Source of the DNA: Elusimicrobiota bacterium
GTDB taxonomy: Bacteria; Elusimicrobiota; Elusimicrobia; UBA1565; UBA9628
DNA length: 64,000 bases
Assembly (NCBI GenBank): GCA_016218545.1
Contig: JACRDQ010000038.1
Location: forward strand, 130,986-194,985
Reading direction: 5' to 3'
Part shown: positions 52,478 through 61,674 of the stretch, in pieces
Layout of the letters: each line of letters starts with the position of its first letter
How positions within the stretch are numbered: the stretch's first letter is position 1
The notes under the pieces: model-generated
The model's database searches: none
What the model was told of the DNA's origin: nothing
Seen by the model: the letters and a program-made list of their open reading frames with translations, nothing else
Program-made: the position numbers and the translations under genes

Positions 52478-53530
52478 ATGAAGGGCGGAGCGGTCCAGGG
52501 CCTGACGCGCCGGCTCGCGCTGGCGATCGCGGTCCTGTCCCTGTCGGCTCCGTGGGCCGGGCCGGCCCGGGCTTCGGAGAGCCTCGAGTCCCTCGCGAGC
52601 CGCGACCCCCTGGCGGGCCTGAGCGTGCGCTCCTTCCTGGGGCCCGATGGCAAGGGGATGGTGATCACCCGGCCCGGAGAGGTCGAGGTCTCGCTCCCGG
52701 GTCCTGAGCCCTTGGCCGGGAGCATGAACGTGTTCTTCGTCGATGTCGGGCAGGGCGACGCGGAATACATCGAGCTGCCCAACGGCAAGAACGCCTTGAT
52801 CGACGCGGGTCCGGAGGCGCGGTCCAGCGGCCCCGGGACCGCGCCTCCTCCCATCGCGGCATTCCTGACGGAGCGGGGGGTGACCAGGATCGACTACGTG
52901 GTGCTGACCCATCCGCACGCGGACCACTACGGCGGACTGGGCTGGGTCTTCGACCACCTGGAGGTGGGCCGGTTCTACGACACGGGCATCGACAACGCCG
53001 CCGCGGTCAGCGACGACGCGGTCCGGCGCAAGGCCGCGGCCGAGCCGGGCTGCACGACCCAGTACCCCGCTGCCGGGGATTCCTTGGAGTGGGCTCCGAG
53101 AGTCGAGGTCGGGGTCTACAACAGCTGTCCCGCGCCTTCCCGGTCCTCGGACGCGGGCCAGGAGATCAACGACTGCTCCATCGTCCTGAAGGCGACTTAC
53201 GGCGGGGCCTCGGTCCTGTTCACCGGCGACATCCAGAGCGGGATGGAGGCCAAGCTGGTCTCGACCTACGGAGACCTGCTCCGGGCGGACGTCCTGAAGG
53301 TGGGCCACCACGGCAGCAGGTATTCCTCGACCGCCGCCTTCCTCGACAAGGTCAAGCCCAAGTACGCCTACATCGAGGTCGGCAAGAACTCCTACGGCCA
53401 TCCGACCCCGGCCGCCATGGCAAGGCTCGAGTCCGCGGGAGCGTCCCTGTTCCGGACCGACCGGGACGGGACCGGCCAGTACGCCCCTCGGCCCGCTCCT
53501 GACGCGCCGGCCTCAGTGGCCGTCCGCTAA
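52478..53530 (+). CDS. Secreted ComEC-like metallo-beta-lactamase-fold hydrolase
   Basis: 350 residues. Signal peptide (about 1-32), then a metallo-beta-lactamase fold of the ComEC/Rec2 C-terminal type: FVDVGQGDAEYI, IDAGP, THPHADHYGG (metal ligands), LFTGDI and VGHHGSRYSST. No membrane channel domain is attached. Such stand-alone exported proteins may act as nucleases or phosphodiesterases; activity is not known. The ATG follows GGGGGG and a structured leader with terminator (52392-52455). A 176-base inverted-repeat element follows the stop. Confidence 0.85.
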   Translation: MKGGAVQGLTRRLALAIAVLSLSAPWAGPARASESLESLASRDPLAGLSVRSFLGPDGKGMVITRPGEVEVSLPGPEPLAGSMNVFFVDVGQGDAEYIELPNGKNALIDAGPEARSSGPGTAPPPIAAFLTERGVTRIDYVVLTHPHADHYGGLGWVFDHLEVGRFYDTGIDNAAAVSDDAVRRKAAAEPGCTTQYPAAGDSLEWAPRVEVGVYNSCPAPSRSSDAGQEINDCSIVLKATYGGASVLFTGDIQSGMEAKLVSTYGDLLRADVLKVGHHGSRYSSTAAFLDKVKPKYAYIEVGKNSYGHPTPAAMARLESAGASLFRTDRDGTGQYAPRPAPDAPASVAVR

Positions 53531-53705
53531 GAGCCTATCCCAAAACTGCAGGGCCCTTCGGCTGAGGCGATTTCGGCTTCTGGCGAGGCGCGACGAGGGA
53601 GCATGCCGAGGCATGGGACCGAGGAGCAACGAAGCCGGAAGCCGAAATCGCCCAGCCCTTCCTATTCATGACGAGGAAGGGTCCTGCAGTTTTGGGATGC
53701 GCTCT
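53530..53705. repeat. MITE-like element with ~24-base terminal inverted repeats
   Basis: Ends read GAGC--ATCCCAAAACTGCAGG on the left and the mirrored form on the right; inside, a second pair GGCGATTTCGGCTTC / GAAGCCGAAATCGCC and a palindromic core GAGCATGCC--GGCATG. The core resembles that inside the element at 37960-38226. No open reading frame. It lies between the convergent metallo-hydrolase and membrane protein genes. Confidence 0.7.
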
Positions 53706-55113
53706 AAGGCGAGGGCGCGACGTCAGCGCGGCTGAAGAGGATTGACATCCGGTCGGAGTAGACCGGCTTCCAGCCCGGGTCCGCGGCCAGGAGATGGGCC
53801 AGCATGGAGGTCGGCTGGATGAGCACGACCTCGATGTCGTGCTTCTTCATGAGGTCCCGCCAGCCGGGCCCGCCTTCGTTGATGGTCTTGTAGTCCTTGG
53901 CGAGGAGCTCCCAGAAGGGCTCGAGCCTGCCGTCGATGAAGACCTTGGTGGCCGGGGAGAGCTTGTAGATGAGGTAGCCTCCCCAGCCGTAGGTGTGGAA
54001 GAGCCTCCTGCCCTGGTAGCGTCGGCCGACCAGCTCGACGGCGGCCTTCGGGAAGCCCCGCTCCCAGGCGGCGGCCGGGTCCGGGAAGGGAAGGGACCGC
54101 GCTCTCGCCAACACGACCCAGCCGAGGCAGAGCAGGGTCGCGAGCCCGCCGGCCCGCAGTCCCTTCTCCTGCCAGGGCCGGAGCGAGGCCGCGCGGCTGC
54201 GCAAGCCCAGGGTCGCGGCAGCGGCGAAGAGGAAGAGCGGGATGAGCTTCCTGCCGCGCACCGCCTCCGCCAGCAAGCCCAGGGTCAGCAGGTGCCAGGG
54301 GAAGCGCGTCTTCACGCTCCCGACCCCGGCCCAGGCCAGGCAGGCGATCATGGCCAGCCAGGCCAGGGCCGCCTTCTCCGTGAAGTCCACGGGCTTCCAC
54401 TCCATGATGAGCGAGCGGCCGGGAGGGGCTTGGAACAGGAACCAGACCGGATAGACGAACGCCTTGAACCCGCTCGGGTGGAGACAGCAGGCCAGGGTCC
54501 CGACGGCGAGCGGCAGGAGGGACCGCGCTGACCGGGACTTCCAGAGGTCGAGGCCGCAGACCGCGGCCAGCACCAGCCAGCCGGCCATGAACCCGCCGTG
54601 CGTGTTGGCCCAGGGCAGGAGGGCTCCTGCCATGGCCCAGGGAGCCCAGGAGGCTCCGTCCTCCCAGCGCCGCGTCCAGTAGAGGAAGGCGCTGAAGAAG
54701 AGGAAGGTATAGTAGTGGATGCGCACCGAGTAGAAGCCGGCCAGCCCCATGGCGGTCAAGGCCAGCAGGAAGAGGCGCGCTCCGTAGGGCGCCCCCTCCA
54801 GGGTCAGCCAGAGCAGGAACAGGGCGGCGGTGACGGGCGTCGTGTGGAAGGCCACCAGGCCGTGGTAGCCGGCCAGCCGGAACACCAGGTGGATGACGGC
54901 TTGTCCGAGCCATTCGGTCGCCACCATGGGCGTGCCCGCGGCCGTGAAGGAGAGGTCCTCCGAGAGGGGCATGCGGCCCTGCGTCACGATGCGCTCGCCC
55001 TCCACGAGGTGGAAGAAGAGGTCGTTGTCCACGTCGAGGTACGACTTGACCGCGATGACCGACGCGAGGAAGGCGAAGAGGAGCGCAGCGGCCCGCGGCC
55101 TGTCCGGGGTCAT
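53704..55113 (-). CDS. Polytopic membrane protein, GT-C-like
   Basis: 469 residues with about ten hydrophobic segments. The first extracytoplasmic loop contains DVDNDLFFHLVEGERIV and then EDLSFTAAGTPMVATEWLGQ, a pattern common in bacterial GT-C-like membrane proteins of unknown specificity. The C-terminal ~110 residues are soluble (RLFHTYGWGGYLIYKL, IDGRLEPFW). The ATG overlaps the aroQ stop as ATGA, making it the last gene of the shikimate operon; a link to that pathway is not obvious. Confidence 0.65.
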   Translation of the reverse strand: MTPDRPRAAALLFAFLASVIAVKSYLDVDNDLFFHLVEGERIVTQGRMPLSEDLSFTAAGTPMVATEWLGQAVIHLVFRLAGYHGLVAFHTTPVTAALFLLWLTLEGAPYGARLFLLALTAMGLAGFYSVRIHYYTFLFFSAFLYWTRRWEDGASWAPWAMAGALLPWANTHGGFMAGWLVLAAVCGLDLWKSRSARSLLPLAVGTLACCLHPSGFKAFVYPVWFLFQAPPGRSLIMEWKPVDFTEKAALAWLAMIACLAWAGVGSVKTRFPWHLLTLGLLAEAVRGRKLIPLFLFAAAATLGLRSRAASLRPWQEKGLRAGGLATLLCLGWVVLARARSLPFPDPAAAWERGFPKAAVELVGRRYQGRRLFHTYGWGGYLIYKLSPATKVFIDGRLEPFWELLAKDYKTINEGGPGWRDLMKKHDIEVVLIQPTSMLAHLLAADPGWKPVYSDRMSILFSRADVAPSP

Positions 55114-55559
55114 GCCCCGAGCTCGCGCGCCAGCCTGCGCAGCCCCTCGAGGTAGCCCGCAGGGCCCTTGCCCGCGATGCAGGCGCAGCGGACCTCGGCC
55201 AGGACCGAGACGCGGCGCCAGGGCTCGCGCTTGGACACGTCCGTGAGGTGGACCTCCACCGCGGGCAGGGCCACCGCGGCCAGGCCGTCGCGGAGCGCGT
55301 AGGAATAGTGGGCGTAGGCCCCGGGGTTGATGAGGATCCCGCCGGCCCATCTGCGGTGGCGGTGGAGGAGGTCGAGGAGCTCTCCTTCGCCGTTGCGCTG
55401 GAAGATGCGGCAGGAGAGCCCCAGCTTCCTGGCTTGCGAGATGATGGAGGCGTTGAGCTCGGCGAGGGTCTTCGTGCCGTAGAGCCCGGGCTCGCGCTCG
55501 CCGAGGAGGTTGAGGTTGGGACCGTGCAGGACCAGGATGTTCCGCCTTTTCTTCATCAT
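55110..55559 (-). CDS. aroQ: 3-dehydroquinate dehydratase, type II
   Basis: 149 residues, flavodoxin-like fold. LHGPNLNLLGEREPGLYG holds the catalytic Tyr loop, QRNGEGELLD, INPGAYAHYSYALRD (with His) and EVHLTDVSKREPWRR complete the active site. It forms 3-dehydroshikimate from 3-dehydroquinate. ATG 55559 follows GGAAGG and lies eight bases after the stop of the unknown membrane protein gene. The downstream gene overlaps by four bases. Confidence 0.95.
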   Translation of the reverse strand: MMKKRRNILVLHGPNLNLLGEREPGLYGTKTLAELNASIISQARKLGLSCRIFQRNGEGELLDLLHRHRRWAGGILINPGAYAHYSYALRDGLAAVALPAVEVHLTDVSKREPWRRVSVLAEVRCACIAGKGPAGYLEGLRRLARELGA

Positions 55560-55567
55560 GACCTTCC

Positions 55568-57607
55568 TTATGGCCGCGCCAGGGCGGCGAGGATCTTCTC
55601 CTTGGTCTGCTCGCGATCCGCGAGGGCGCGCAGCTCGGCGCGCGACCACTCGGAGCGCGGCGACGCGACCTCGGCCGGCTCGTCGACCAGGATGATCCAG
55701 CCGGCTCCGGTCGTCTCGGCATCCTCCCAGCGCCCGTCTCCGCCGGGACTGCGGCGCCAGCGGGGGGCTCTGGCATAGTCCGCCTTGAGCCGCGCCGCGC
55801 GCACGCCCAAGGCGCCCCAGTGGCGGGTGACCCGCCTGCCGACGTCGGTCGCGATCGGCACGAGCACGCGGGTGTCCACCGCGAGGTCAGGGTCCGTCCG
55901 CCAGGCCGCAAGCCACTCCTCGGCCCGCTGCGCGGCCCGCGCCCGCGAGTCGAGCTCGCCCGCGAGCAGGCCGGGCTTCATGCCGATGTCCTCGCAGGAG
56001 ACCAGGTGCAGGCCGTAGAAGAGCTCCTTGGCGCGCTCGAGCTCGGCCCCCAGGGAGAGCTCCCTGCGGCCGCCTTCCCTGAGGCCGTGCAGGTCCGCCA
56101 GGGCCCGCCGCGGCAGGGCGGAGCGCAGGTAGGCTTCGAGGAAAGCGTAGGAGCGCGCCATGCGCAGGTAATAGGTCGGGTTCGGCTCGACGCGCAGGCG
56201 CGGGGGCAGGGGCTTGGAGGGCTCGCGCTCGGGCTCGTCGAGGGCAAGGGCGCCGAGCTGCATCATGTCGCGCAGGGCGCGCGTCTCGCGGCGCTTGGCC
56301 AGGATCGAGGCGAAGGCGCGCAGCATGCGCTTCTTGTACTTCTTCATGAGCAGGAGCTTCTGATGCTCCTCTCCTCGCTCGGGCAGAAGGAAGGTCTCCA
56401 GCGCGTAGACCTCATAGTCGTACCAGCCCGCGTCCTTGCCGGGCTTGAGGTCGACCTCGCCGGAGCGGATGGCCCGGACCAGGGCCAGGGTCAGGTCGGC
56501 CTCCGCGGGGATGCCGTCGGCGAAGACCTTCATGAACAGCAGGTCCTCCTTGGACCTCGGAGAGGGAAGCAGGCTGACCTGCGAGAACGAGGGGGGCGCG
56601 CCTTTGCGCAGGGCTTCCGCCAGGTCCTTCAAGGACGCGGCCGGGCCCGCCGAATCCATGCGGGCGATGCGGTCCAACAGCCGGCCGTAGCGTCCCATGA
56701 GCGCGGCGTCCTTGCCGAGGAGGGAGGCCATCTCGACCGCGGCCGCGTCGCCGGCGGGCAAGGGCTCCATGAGATGGCGCGTCAGGCGCCAGGACTTCCT
56801 CAGGTCAGGAGACCAGGCGTAGAACGACTGCGGCTCTCCCGCAAAGCCCCGGCCGGAAAGCCCTTCCGCCACCCAGGCCGCGGCCCGGCCCCCGGGGTCC
56901 AGGCGGGCGCGGAGCTCTTCGAGGAAGCCGCGCAGGTCCAGGTCAGGGCCTGCCGTGCCGCGCACGAAGGCCTCGTGGAGGGCCGCGAGCACCCCGTCGT
57001 CGACCTGCTTGGCTTTGGCGTCCACGGTGTTGACCGAGGCGAGGATGCCGCCGCCCCAGGCTTTCGCCGCGGCGGCGAAGTCGGGATGGAGCGTCGAGAA
57101 GCCGCGGTCGTCATCATCGACGTCGAGCCTCAAGACCGCGGCGCTGGCATTGACCTCCCGGCCCTCGAATCCGCGGCTGTCCACGAGGTCGGGAAGGAAG
57201 GGCGGTTTCTTGTCTGCAAGCCTGTCGTCCTCGAAGACCTCGGGCTTCGTCGGCGACTTCATGGTCGGCAGGAAGACATCCATCACGGGAAGAAAGAAGA
57301 GGGCCGGCACGGCCAGGACCGCGAGGCAGGCTGGGAAGAGGGAGTGGATGAGGACGACGGTCTTGGTGACGGGTCTCGGGCTCCTGGCGCACCTGAGGGG
57401 AAAGATGACCGCGGCGTAGAAGAGACAGGCGCCGGCCAGGCCCAGGATCGCCAGGGGGATGGCCGCATGGGCCAGGTCCGAGAGATCCGAGATGGAGCGG
57501 TAATACTCGAAGATCCCAGGGCCGAGGTGGCCCAGGCCTAGGAGGAGCGCGCCGGCTGCCGCGAGCCCGGGCAGGAAGGAGAGGGCCTTTTTGAAGGTCT
57601 GCATCAT
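55568..57607 (-). CDS. Large membrane-anchored protein of unknown function in aro operon
   Basis: 679 residues. Three hydrophobic segments at the N-terminus (about 8-28, 45-70, 85-110), then a soluble domain of more than 550 residues. Internal marks are a DDDDRGFSTLHPDF segment, AGWYDYEVYALETFLLPE near 400, and an LRVEPNPTYYLRMARSYAFLE helix. I cannot assign a family; resemblance to DUF3160-like proteins is weak. Its ATG overlaps the aroKB stop as ATGA and aroQ follows at eight bases, so it is firmly within the aromatic operon. Confidence 0.6.
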   Translation of the reverse strand: MMQTFKKALSFLPGLAAAGALLLGLGHLGPGIFEYYRSISDLSDLAHAAIPLAILGLAGACLFYAAVIFPLRCARSPRPVTKTVVLIHSLFPACLAVLAVPALFFLPVMDVFLPTMKSPTKPEVFEDDRLADKKPPFLPDLVDSRGFEGREVNASAAVLRLDVDDDDRGFSTLHPDFAAAAKAWGGGILASVNTVDAKAKQVDDGVLAALHEAFVRGTAGPDLDLRGFLEELRARLDPGGRAAAWVAEGLSGRGFAGEPQSFYAWSPDLRKSWRLTRHLMEPLPAGDAAAVEMASLLGKDAALMGRYGRLLDRIARMDSAGPAASLKDLAEALRKGAPPSFSQVSLLPSPRSKEDLLFMKVFADGIPAEADLTLALVRAIRSGEVDLKPGKDAGWYDYEVYALETFLLPERGEEHQKLLLMKKYKKRMLRAFASILAKRRETRALRDMMQLGALALDEPEREPSKPLPPRLRVEPNPTYYLRMARSYAFLEAYLRSALPRRALADLHGLREGGRRELSLGAELERAKELFYGLHLVSCEDIGMKPGLLAGELDSRARAAQRAEEWLAAWRTDPDLAVDTRVLVPIATDVGRRVTRHWGALGVRAARLKADYARAPRWRRSPGGDGRWEDAETTGAGWIILVDEPAEVASPRSEWSRAELRALADREQTKEKILAALARP

Positions 57608-59247
57608 CTTCGGCCGTCCTTGGCCAGGCCCGCGAGAGCCTCGCGGAGCTCCCGGATGCCTAGGCCCGCGACGCGGATGGGCCTTCCCATGTCCTTGAGC
57701 AGGACGAAGACGTTCTTGCCGCCGCGCTTCTTCTTGTCCCTGGACATGGCCGCGGCCAGGCGCGTCCAGTCCAGGCTCCTCGGCCAGGGAGGCGCAGAGA
57801 GCCGCGACAAGAGGCCTTCGGCCAGGGCGCGGTCCCCCGGCATCTTGAGCCAGCCTCGGGTCGCGGAGAGCCTCACCGCCAGGGCCATGCCCCAGGTCAC
57901 GGCTTCGCCGTGGCTGAGGCGGTCGTAGCCTGCGGCGGCTTCCAGAGCGTGGCCGGCCGTGTGGCCGAAGTTGAGGAGCTCGCGGAGTCCCTTGAGGTCC
58001 TGCTCGTCCTTGGCCACGACCCGGGCCTTGAGCTCGACGCAGCGCCGCACGGCCCAGGCGAGCAGGGCCGGGTCCCTGGCCAGGAGCCCTGGCCAGCGCA
58101 GGCTCAGGCGCCGGGCGAAGGAGCGGTCGAAGACCAGGGCCATCTTGACGACCTCGGCGAGGCCTGAGAGCAGGTCGCGGTCCGGGAGGCCGGCCAGGAA
58201 AGCCGTGTCTGAAACCACGAGCTCGGGCTGGTGGAACGCTCCCACCGCGTTCTTGGCCGAGGGGAGGCTCACCCCGGTCTTGCCTCCCACGCTGCTGTCC
58301 GCCTGGCTCAGCAGGGTGGTGGGAACGTGGACCAGTGGAAGGCCGCGCATGAAGGTCGCGGCGGCGAAGCCCGCCGCGTCTCCGATGGAGCCTCCTCCGA
58401 GCGCGATCACCGGGGTCCGGCGCTCGACTCCTCCTTTGAGGAAGGAGTCATAGAGGCCGAGCACGGTCTTGAAGGATTTGGCGCCTTCGCCGGCCGGCAG
58501 GGGCAGGAACAAGACCTTCCAGCCGGCGGCAGCCAGGCAAGCCCTGAGCCTCGCTCCAGGGCCGCGGGCCAAGGCAGCGTCTGCGACCACGACGCAGGCC
58601 TTCGGAGCGCCTGGGACCAGGTCCTTGAGCAGGCCGGGCAAGCGGCCGAGCGCTCCGCGGCCGATGACGACCGGATAGCTCCCTCCAGGGGTCCTGACTC
58701 GGACCACGGTCTCCTTAGCCTGCCGGCCCTGGACCGGGCCGAGGCTCAGGCTGACCCGGTCCGCCACCTGCGCCGGCGTGCCTTGGCCGGCAGCCACGGT
58801 CGCGTGGGCCGCTCGCCGATAGAGAGTCCTCCGCGCCTTGAAAAGCTCCTCGGCCTTGGCCCAGAGCGGCCGGGTCCGGCCGTGGTCAGCCGCCCTGGCG
58901 GCCAGGACCGAAAAAGGCGCGTCCAGGAACACGACCGTGCCTGCGGCGCGCACGGCCCTGACATTGGAGGAGCGCAGGACCGCTCCGCCGCCGAGCGCCA
59001 CCACGGCCCCGCAATGGCGGGCTTGGCGGCAGGCTCGAGCCACGGCACGGGATTCGAGGCTGCGGAAAGCCTCCTCCCCATCCTCTTCGATGATGCGGCG
59101 GACCGGCTTGGACGCGGCAGCCTCGACCATGGAGTCCGTGTCCAGGAAGGTCCTGGCCAGGCCCTTTGCCAGGGCCTTGCCCACGCTCGTCTTGCCGCTG
59201 GCCATGAAGCCCAGCAGGAAGACGGGATCAGGAGTCGAACGAGGCAT
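57604..59247 (-). CDS. aroKB: Fused shikimate kinase / 3-dehydroquinate synthase
   Basis: 547 residues. Residues 1-170 are shikimate kinase: P-loop GFMASGKTSVG, DTDSMVE, GGGAV and the RTRPLW lid. Residues about 185-545 are 3-dehydroquinate synthase: ALGGGSIGDAAGFAAATFMRGL, PTTLLSQADSSVGGKTGV, NAVGAFHQP, and zinc ligands in LAEVVK, NFGHTAGHALE and SHGEAV. One chain thus performs the second and fifth shikimate steps, as also known in Thermotoga. The start overlaps aroC by 20 bases. Confidence 0.96.
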   Translation of the reverse strand: MPRSTPDPVFLLGFMASGKTSVGKALAKGLARTFLDTDSMVEAAASKPVRRIIEEDGEEAFRSLESRAVARACRQARHCGAVVALGGGAVLRSSNVRAVRAAGTVVFLDAPFSVLAARAADHGRTRPLWAKAEELFKARRTLYRRAAHATVAAGQGTPAQVADRVSLSLGPVQGRQAKETVVRVRTPGGSYPVVIGRGALGRLPGLLKDLVPGAPKACVVVADAALARGPGARLRACLAAAGWKVLFLPLPAGEGAKSFKTVLGLYDSFLKGGVERRTPVIALGGGSIGDAAGFAAATFMRGLPLVHVPTTLLSQADSSVGGKTGVSLPSAKNAVGAFHQPELVVSDTAFLAGLPDRDLLSGLAEVVKMALVFDRSFARRLSLRWPGLLARDPALLAWAVRRCVELKARVVAKDEQDLKGLRELLNFGHTAGHALEAAAGYDRLSHGEAVTWGMALAVRLSATRGWLKMPGDRALAEGLLSRLSAPPWPRSLDWTRLAAAMSRDKKKRGGKNVFVLLKDMGRPIRVAGLGIRELREALAGLAKDGRR

Positions 59248-60352
59248 CGTAGTGGGAGCGCGTCTCAGCCATCGAGTCGCCGCCGAACTTGAGCAGGAAG
59301 GCGTCAGCCAGTTCCAGGGCTGCCAGGGATTCGGCCACGACCGCGGCCGCCGGCACGGCGCACACGTCGGAGCGCACCGCGGGAGCCGGGGCGGGCTTGC
59401 GCGTCCTGAGGTCCACGGAAGGCAGGGGTTCAGCGAGGCTTGCCGGCGGCTTCATGGCCGCCCGGAGCACCAGGGTCATCCCGTTGGTGATGCCGCCCTC
59501 CAATCCGCCGGCCCTGTTGGTCCTGCGGGTCAGGCCTCCTGCTTTGCGGTCCCAGAAAAGGGCGTCGTGGACCGCTGAGCCCGGCATACCGGCGCCAGCC
59601 CAGCCGGCGCCCACCTCCACGGCCTTGATCCCGTTCAAGGCCATCAGGCTGCGCGAGAGGTCTCCGTCGAGACGCCGATCCCAGTGCACGTGGCTCCCGA
59701 GGCCTGCGGGGAGTCCCCACGCGCGGACTTCGAAGACGCCGCCCAGGGTGTCTCCGGCCGCCTTGGCCGCGTCGACGGCCCGGACCATCCTGGCTCCGGC
59801 GGCACGGTCGAGACACCGCACGCAGGACGCGTCCGCGAGCCTCGCCCAGCGCTCAGGGGAGAGGCCGGACGGGTCGGAGCGGTCCGTCTCTCCGCCGATG
59901 GCGATGACCCGGCTCGACAGCCGGACTCCGAACCCGGACAGCAGGCTGCGGCACGGGGTCGCCAGGGCCACGCGCACGGCGGTCTCGCGGGCGCTCGCGC
60001 GCTCGAGCACGTCGGCCAGGTCCGAGAAGCCGTACTTGACCGCTCCGGCGAGGTCCGCGTGCCCCGGCCGCGGCACGGTCATGGCAGGCCTCCGCGCCCG
60101 GCGGTCCTTGTTGGGGATGAGGAGCGCCACGGGCGAGCCGAGGGTGCGTCCCCTGCGGACCCCGGAGAGGATCTGGACCCGGTCCCGTTCGATGCGCATG
60201 CGGGCCCCGCGGCCGTGGCCCGCCTGGCGGCGGGAGAGCTGGAGGTCGATGTCCCGGGCCGAGACCTCGATCCCGGCGGGAAGGCCTTCGATGATGCCGC
60301 ACAGGGCCGGGCCGTGGGACTCCCCGGCTGTCAGAAGACGAAGCACTCTCAT
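59228..60352 (-). CDS. aroC: Chorismate synthase
   Basis: 374 residues from ATG 60352. LTAGESHGPALCGIIEGLPAG, RRQAGHGRGARM, GRTLGSPVALLIPN, RPGHADLAGA, ERASARETAVRVA and the C-terminal RSDVCAVPAA are the expected signatures. It removes phosphate from EPSP to make chorismate and needs reduced FMN. EPSP synthase (aroA) is not visible in the window. The ATG overlaps the aroE stop by four bases and the gene overlaps aroKB at its end. Confidence 0.97.
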   Translation of the reverse strand: MRVLRLLTAGESHGPALCGIIEGLPAGIEVSARDIDLQLSRRQAGHGRGARMRIERDRVQILSGVRRGRTLGSPVALLIPNKDRRARRPAMTVPRPGHADLAGAVKYGFSDLADVLERASARETAVRVALATPCRSLLSGFGVRLSSRVIAIGGETDRSDPSGLSPERWARLADASCVRCLDRAAGARMVRAVDAAKAAGDTLGGVFEVRAWGLPAGLGSHVHWDRRLDGDLSRSLMALNGIKAVEVGAGWAGAGMPGSAVHDALFWDRKAGGLTRRTNRAGGLEGGITNGMTLVLRAAMKPPASLAEPLPSVDLRTRKPAPAPAVRSDVCAVPAAAVVAESLAALELADAFLLKFGGDSMAETRSHYDASFDS

Positions 60353-61155
60353 GAAACGCTCCTCAGTTCCTTCAAGACCAGCTCCACCGCGCGCTCCGGC
60401 AGCTCCTCCTCGAACCACACCCGCCAGGTCAGGCTCGCCTGCCGGACCAGCATCTCAAGGCCGCCCAGGGCCCGGGCTCCGGAGGCCTCTGCCTCGGCCA
60501 GAAACCGGGTGCGCGAGGGCCGGTACGTCAGGTCGTACGCCCAGGACCCGGGTTTGAGCCGCACCCCTTCGGGGAGGAGCCGCGTCTCGCCCGCCGAGGT
60601 CGCGTTGACCACGAGGTCCGCCCGTCCGAAGTCGCCGGGCTCCGGCGCCACGGCCACGCCGCCGAAGCGGTCCGCCAAGACCGCGGCATGGGCCGGAGTC
60701 CTGCACGCCACGAAGAGCTCCGCGATCTGGGAGCGCTTGAGGGCCTCGCACACGGCGGCGGCCGCCCCTCCTCCGCCCAGGACCAGCGCGGTCCTGCCCC
60801 GCAAGCCCACCCCGCGCCTCTTGAGGGGCGCCAGGAAGCCCTCGACGTCCGTATTGTACCCCATCGCGACCCCGTCCTGGAAATGGATCACGTTGACGGC
60901 CCTCACGGCCGCGGCCCAAGGGTCGAGCCGGTCCACGAGCCCGGCGGCAGCGACCTTGTGCGGGGCCGTGACGTTCCACCCGAGCCAAGGCAGCGAGCGC
61001 GCCCTCGCCAAGGCGGGCTTGAAGTCCCCGGCCGCGATCTCGAGCGCACGGTAGCGCAGGGGACGGCCGAGCTCGGAGGCGAAGAGCCGGAAGACCTCGG
61101 GGGAAAGGGAGTCCTTCACCGGCTTTCCGACCACGGCGGTCCAGGGGGTCCTCAT
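60349..61155 (-). CDS. aroE: Shikimate dehydrogenase
   Basis: 268 residues from ATG 61155. VGKPVKDSLSPEVFRLFA at the N-terminus, GWNVTAPHK with the catalytic Lys region, NTDVEGF, the NADP-binding LVLGGGGAAAAV, NATSAGE and DLTYRPSRT are all seen. It reduces 3-dehydroshikimate. It is the first gene of the operon; TACAAT at 61175-61180 serves it and a longer frame to 61620 is excluded because it runs through the promoter and the divergent osmC gene. Confidence 0.96.
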   Translation of the reverse strand: MRTPWTAVVGKPVKDSLSPEVFRLFASELGRPLRYRALEIAAGDFKPALARARSLPWLGWNVTAPHKVAAAGLVDRLDPWAAAVRAVNVIHFQDGVAMGYNTDVEGFLAPLKRRGVGLRGRTALVLGGGGAAAAVCEALKRSQIAELFVACRTPAHAAVLADRFGGVAVAPEPGDFGRADLVVNATSAGETRLLPEGVRLKPGSWAYDLTYRPSRTRFLAEAEASGARALGGLEMLVRQASLTWRVWFEEELPERAVELVLKELRSVS

Positions 61156-61174
61156 GGCATGAGCCTCAGCGCAG

Positions 61175-61184
61175 ATTGTATCAT
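61175..61184. promoter_or_regulatory. Overlapping divergent -10 elements
   Basis: TACAAT reads to the minus strand (aroE, 19-base leader) and TGTATCAT to the plus strand on the same bases, suggesting one compact divergent promoter for aroE and the osmC-like gene. Confidence 0.45.
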
Positions 61185-61269
61185 GATGGGGCTCACGGAG
61201 CCCGAATCCTTCCAGGCTCGGCCGCATCACATGGGGGAGGTCGGACCGACTCGGCACAGGAGAGGTGAC

Positions 61270-61665
61270 ATGCAGATCAAGATCAGCTTCCCGGGGAACA
61301 AGAGGGTGGCCGCGGACCTGGGAGGGTTCCAGGTGGTCACGGACCAGCCCAAGGAATCCGGAGGGGACGGGAGCGCGCCGTCGCCCTTCGAGCTCTTCCT
61401 GGCGTCCATCGGCACCTGCGCCGGGATCTTCGTGCTCGGGTTCTGCCAGAAGAGAGGGCTGCCCACCGAGGGCCTCGGCATCCTCCAAGAAGCGCATTGG
61501 GACGATGCCGAGCACCGGGTGTCGAAGGTCTCCCTCACCATCAGCCTGCCCAAGGGCTTCCCGGAGAAATACCGGGACAGCCTGGTCTCGGCCGCCAACC
61601 TGTGCACGGTCAAGAAGCACCTGGCCAAGCCGCCGGAGTTCGAGGTCGCGGTCGCGGCTTCATGA
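61270..61665 (+). CDS. OsmC/YhfA-family protein
   Basis: 131 residues, OsmC fold. Two redox-active Cys are seen: in SIGTCAGIFVLG (helix) and NLCTVKKHL. GGDGSAPSPFELFLAS is the usual substrate-pocket motif. The protein is of the short YhfA type rather than peroxide-specific OsmC; it likely reduces organic peroxides or acts in thiol chemistry. GGAGAGG precedes the ATG. The rhodanese gene follows nine bases after the stop, so the pair forms an operon on sulfur/redox functions. Confidence 0.88.
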   Translation: MQIKISFPGNKRVAADLGGFQVVTDQPKESGGDGSAPSPFELFLASIGTCAGIFVLGFCQKRGLPTEGLGILQEAHWDDAEHRVSKVSLTISLPKGFPEKYRDSLVSAANLCTVKKHLAKPPEFEVAVAAS

Positions 61666-61674
61666 GGAGTCCCC

